Shown here: in pieces, positions 51,887 through 54,401 of the stretch
Position numbering within the stretch: the stretch's first letter is position 1
Layout of the letters: every line of letters begins with the position of its first letter
Assembly: GCA_014801535.1 (NCBI GenBank)
Contig: JAAVEA010000003.1
Coordinates: forward strand, 1-54,401
Length of the DNA stretch: 54,401 nucleotides
Reading direction: 5' to 3'
DNA from: Bacteroides sp.
GTDB lineage: Bacteria; Bacteroidota; Bacteroidia; Bacteroidales; Muribaculaceae
The notes under the pieces: model-generated
The model's input: only the letters and a program-made list of their open reading frames with translations
The model's database searches: none
Told to the model about the DNA's origin: nothing
Program-made: the position numbers and the translations under genes

Positions 51887-53353
51887 TCAATCCTTTCTCT
51901 TTATATATGTGCGCCATTCTCCGTCCTCGTCCAATTCCTTGACTATATAATTCACCCCTCCTATATAGTTCTCCTCTTGAGTGACTACCTCTAAGGCAGA
52001 AGAGACATTACGATTATAGGCAGCGTCGTGAAAAGCCTTCTTCAATTCAGAATTATGGTTCTCCTCAAAATCCTTAATGGCCAATCCCGATATGGTGCGC
52101 AGCCGCGACCTCTCTTTCACAGAGAGGGATTGCTGTTTTAACCACACCTCCATATCCTGATTAGCCTTCCATCTCCAATGACCCGCTTTGGCAAGGGCAA
52201 AGGTATGTTGGTGGGTAGCGGTGTCGAGTATCGCAAGCTGTTCCTTAAACCTTCGGGCTGCCATTTCGGTTGCTTTGGATTTGACAATAGCCACAGTGTC
52301 TTTCTGATTAATAATCTCAGCAACTACCGCAGCCTTAGCATTACCTTTGTCTTCAACTTTTACTTTATCATCGGCTTCCGCAATAAATTCCATATCGGGA
52401 TTAGAGACCGTGAGTGGCTTCAAAGGATCAACCTGTTCAAACGAAGTGTCATTCCGAAGCGATATAGCAGTATCATTATCTATTATTGGGGGCAAATCTG
52501 CAATCGCTCTGTTCCCGGATTCGGGTTTATTCAAAAATATCAAAATGGCGGCCGCCACAATCAGAATAGCCAGGATAGACAGAATCGAAAATATTCTCAT
52601 CGACACCCCTCTCTTCTCATCAAGCATGATCGGTATGAGAGATGCACTGGAGGGTCGATTTTCCGGCAAAGGATCAAGGCATTTCTCAACCACCCGCAGC
52701 CACGCCCGGTTGCCCTTGGGAAGAATCATCTCCATCAATTTGCCAATCGACCATATATCCGACGAAGGGGCAGCAGCCGCATTGGAGGCAAATTCCTCCG
52801 GCGCACTGAATCCGATTGTTCCTCCCGGAAGCGGAGGGGCAGTGTAGGCCGGGGAATGGCTTAAATTGAAATCTATTATCTTGACCACAGGGCCCTGCGG
52901 ATAGACAATAATATTCGAAGGCTTCAAATCGCGGTGAATCACTCCCATTTTATGACAATAATCCACTGCCGTGCAAATCTGTTCGAGAATAAGACGCGTC
53001 TTCACGGCATCTCTTTTCTTCTCGGTCAGATAATCCTCCAAAGTGACTCCGTAGGCGTATTCAAGCAGCAGAGCCGGTCCCTCCCCCTCTATCTCCACAA
53101 TTCCGAAAGTCTGAATGATAGAGGGATGATATAGTGATGAAAGTATTTCATATTCCTTTGTCAGAAGCTGCTTATGGGGTTGGCTCCCCCTGTATTCCGG
53201 TTTGAGTGTCTTTGCAATAAAAATTCTGCCCGAATATCTAACCTCCAATATCCTGCAGAAACCACTTCGGGATTCATGCACAACCCGCACCACATGATAG
53301 TTTTTATCATATGTCTCAAGGTCTTTTATATCAAATCCGGAGGTATCTTCCAA
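51887..53353 (-). CDS. Transmembrane Ser/Thr protein kinase with DFN in place of DFG
   Basis: A 488-residue Hanks-type kinase. Motifs: Lys48 in FIAKTLK, Glu67, HRDLKPSN (140-147), then DFN (161-163) where DFG is usual, and SAPEE (183-187). The membrane span is about 254-275, after a compact C-lobe, and the outer part (about 280-488) is helical and charged, ending with EDGEWRTYIKRKD. The asparagine does not remove the metal-binding Asp161, so activity is still plausible. No ATG precedes the kinase fold; the frame starts with TTG at 53353, with an in-frame TAG upstream. Architecture matches the kinase at 18140, with a different tail. Confidence 0.85.
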   Translation of the reverse strand: MEDTSGFDIKDLETYDKNYHVVRVVHESRSGFCRILEVRYSGRIFIAKTLKPEYRGSQPHKQLLTKEYEILSSLYHPSIIQTFGIVEIEGEGPALLLEYAYGVTLEDYLTEKKRDAVKTRLILEQICTAVDYCHKMGVIHRDLKPSNIIVYPQGPVVKIIDFNLSHSPAYTAPPLPGGTIGFSAPEEFASNAAAAPSSDIWSIGKLMEMILPKGNRAWLRVVEKCLDPLPENRPSSASLIPIMLDEKRGVSMRIFSILSILAILIVAAAILIFLNKPESGNRAIADLPPIIDNDTAISLRNDTSFEQVDPLKPLTVSNPDMEFIAEADDKVKVEDKGNAKAAVVAEIINQKDTVAIVKSKATEMAARRFKEQLAILDTATHQHTFALAKAGHWRWKANQDMEVWLKQQSLSVKERSRLRTISGLAIKDFEENHNSELKKAFHDAAYNRNVSSALEVVTQEENYIGGVNYIVKELDEDGEWRTYIKRKD

Positions 53354-53367
53354 CTTAAATAAATCAG

Positions 53368-53381
53368 TAAGTAGCTACTTA
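53368..53381. promoter_or_regulatory. Perfect 14-bp palindrome TAAGTAGCTACTTA (copy 2)
   Basis: Identical to 20051-20064. It lies between the predicted transcription start (about 53387) and the TTG start of the kinase, a good place for a repressor site or an RNA hairpin at the ribosome entry. Confidence 0.5.
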
Positions 53382-53392
53382 AAAATCTTATA

Positions 53393-53424
53393 CAAAAATA
53401 ATAAAATCTTATACTCCCACCAAT
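53393..53424 (-). promoter_or_regulatory. Promoter of the second Ser/Thr kinase
   Basis: On the minus strand: ATTG, 20 bases, TATTTTTG. Predicted start near 53387, with a leader of about 34 bases that contains the 14-bp palindrome. Confidence 0.68.
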
Positions 53425-53435
53425 TAAATTCAATA

Positions 53436-53451
53436 TAATTTTGTAATTTTG
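53436..53451 (+). promoter_or_regulatory. Tandem -7 elements of the divergent unknown gene
   Basis: TAATTTTG occurs twice back to back (53436-53443 and 53444-53451). From the second, transcription would begin about ten bases before the ATG at 53467. No NTTG at the usual spacing. Confidence 0.45.
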
Positions 53452-53466
53452 CTACACCTCATACCA

Positions 53467-54401
53467 ATGACTTTTCAGATGAAATATTCGGCTGTTTATA
53501 TAGTCATACTCGTTACAATATCATCATTCCTTTACTTTTTCTCAACATTGCGGGTATTTTCGCAAGCCACGACTATCCGATGCAGTAAAACTGTGATTGA
53601 CACTGTCCTGGCTATGGATTTTATAAAAGACAGGGTAGATGAACGCAACACAAAATGTTTCCAAAGAATCGAAGAATTGCAAAAGCAAAAATCAATCGCC
53701 GACAATAAGGATACAGCGGCTATTAAAGATATAGAGGTTAGAATAGAGGACTGTCTGAGCGATTTATATACAATGCCTGACTCTTTTTCATCAGAAGCCT
53801 GGTGGAATGTGTTTAGGGATTCCGACATACCCACAAAAGATATCCTTGTAACAAGGGATGCCGTCGGAATTGATACTATCCAATTCATAGACTTGGTCAA
53901 CCACTTCTGTCGCGAGGATAAGGATCTTATAATTTTTTCAACCCAGCTGTCGGCTATTGGCAAATTTGATGGATTAATAAGTGATCGTATAGGGGCTTTC
54001 CCGGCTAATGAAACTCATGATAAAATTCTCATCAAGAGTATGCTGGGAACGGTGCCCCCTCTTTGGATTTCCCCCGGTTTTGAAGTGGATGTCTTATTAG
54101 TCGAGATATGTAATTCTTTTTGGGAACACACTCCCGGGGAGCGAGATGGATTGGAAATCAAGGCCTTCTTTCCCGACTCAACCGATGGTGTCAGATTGTT
54201 CTATTATTTTGACGGGAAGGAATGGCGGGAAACCTTACCCCGGAATAGTGAATGTCTCTCTTATGATGAATGTGCGGAGATAGTTAAGAGCCAAGGGGCG
54301 GAGCCGATATTAATAAAAGGGAATTGGAGTGACGAAGACAGTGACCTCCCCTCCTCTTTTTTGGTTATGTCTGATGAAACCCTGTATAAGAATCCTAAAT
54401 T
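53467..54401 (+). CDS. Unrecognised membrane-anchored protein, C-terminus beyond the window
   Basis: An open frame of 311 codons runs from ATG 53467 (or 53479) to the window edge with no stop. It has one N-terminal hydrophobic segment (about 8-28, SAVYIVILVTISSFLYFF), a charged helical stretch with FQRIEELQKQK (about 60-95), then mixed alpha/beta sequence with several aromatic/acidic patches. I cannot assign a family. It is divergent from the second Ser/Thr kinase with adjacent promoters, so a functional link with the kinase is possible. The lack of stops over 930 bases and the start signals support it as real. Confidence 0.75.
   Translation, partial: MTFQMKYSAVYIVILVTISSFLYFFSTLRVFSQATTIRCSKTVIDTVLAMDFIKDRVDERNTKCFQRIEELQKQKSIADNKDTAAIKDIEVRIEDCLSDLYTMPDSFSSEAWWNVFRDSDIPTKDILVTRDAVGIDTIQFIDLVNHFCREDKDLIIFSTQLSAIGKFDGLISDRIGAFPANETHDKILIKSMLGTVPPLWISPGFEVDVLLVEICNSFWEHTPGERDGLEIKAFFPDSTDGVRLFYYFDGKEWRETLPRNSECLSYDECAEIVKSQGAEPILIKGNWSDEDSDLPSSFLVMSDETLYKNPK

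Overview
The window looks like chromosome from a gut Bacteroidales, probably Muribaculaceae (S24-7) or a close relative. The order is supported by SusC/SusD pairs, a type IX secretion sorting domain, BspA-type leucine-rich repeats, a FimB/Mfa2-type lipoprotein and Bacteroidetes promoters (NTTG, 20-bp spacer, TAnnTTTG). The family assignment is inference. There is no rRNA operon, transposase, integrase, prophage or CRISPR array.

Layout. (1) 1-164: start of a fimbrial-type lipoprotein, cut by the window edge. (2) 293-17913, minus strand: a starch/alpha-glucan utilisation locus. One arm is susC-susD-susE/F-like-GH13 lipoprotein, with a SusR-like membrane regulator and a second, non-lipidated GH13 enzyme upstream. 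The other arm is a two-gene unit: a GLUG-repeat protein with a type IX sorting domain, followed by a 1432-residue protein with two complete GH13 catalytic domains. (3) 18140-20037: a transmembrane Ser/Thr kinase overlapping a small putative DNA-binding protein. (4) 20065-21941: nitroreductase and an Rpn-type PD-(D/E)XK protein. (5) 22047-29334, minus: housekeeping block with yebC-like gene, pheT, histidine kinase, HAD phosphatase, DUF4834 protein, and phosphatidylserine synthase and decarboxylase. (6) 29558-32022: YeiH transporter and an epimerase with a zinc-ribbon-like C-terminus. (7) 32088-33909: AAA/PD-(D/E)XK protein and tRNA-Pro(CGG). (8) 34112-39708, minus: MscS channel, LRR protein, small membrane protein, flippase-like membrane protein, birA, tsaE. 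(9) 39847-43478: carboxynorspermidine dehydrogenase-like protein and GH31 alpha-glucosidase. (10) 43555-46266: palindromic repeats, including two directly repeated copies of about 240 bp that bracket four small genes and a heavily folded leader. (11) 46307-51755: lpxB with a basic tail, a lipoprotein with probable beta-helix, a glutaminyl-cyclase-like lipoprotein and tyrS. (12) 51887-54401: a second transmembrane Ser/Thr kinase, divergent from an unrecognised gene that runs off the window.

How the genes work together. In the starch locus the surface lipoproteins (SusD, the SusE/F-like protein, the lipidated GH13) would bind and trim starch, SusC would import the oligosaccharides, the periplasmic GH13 would shorten them, and the SusR-like protein would sense them and switch the locus on. 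The GLUG/type IX protein and the double GH13 enzyme look like a second secreted arm with its own promoter. The GH31 gene at 41055 could release glucose from the products but sits elsewhere. No GH97 (SusB-type) gene is seen.

The strongest candidates for something undescribed are the repeat-bracketed island of small exported proteins with its structured leader (43759-46266), the epimerase/zinc-ribbon fusion (30565-32022), the kinase/DNA-binding pair (18140-20037), and an identical 14-bp palindrome beside both kinase loci. All functional statements come from reading motifs, without database searches.
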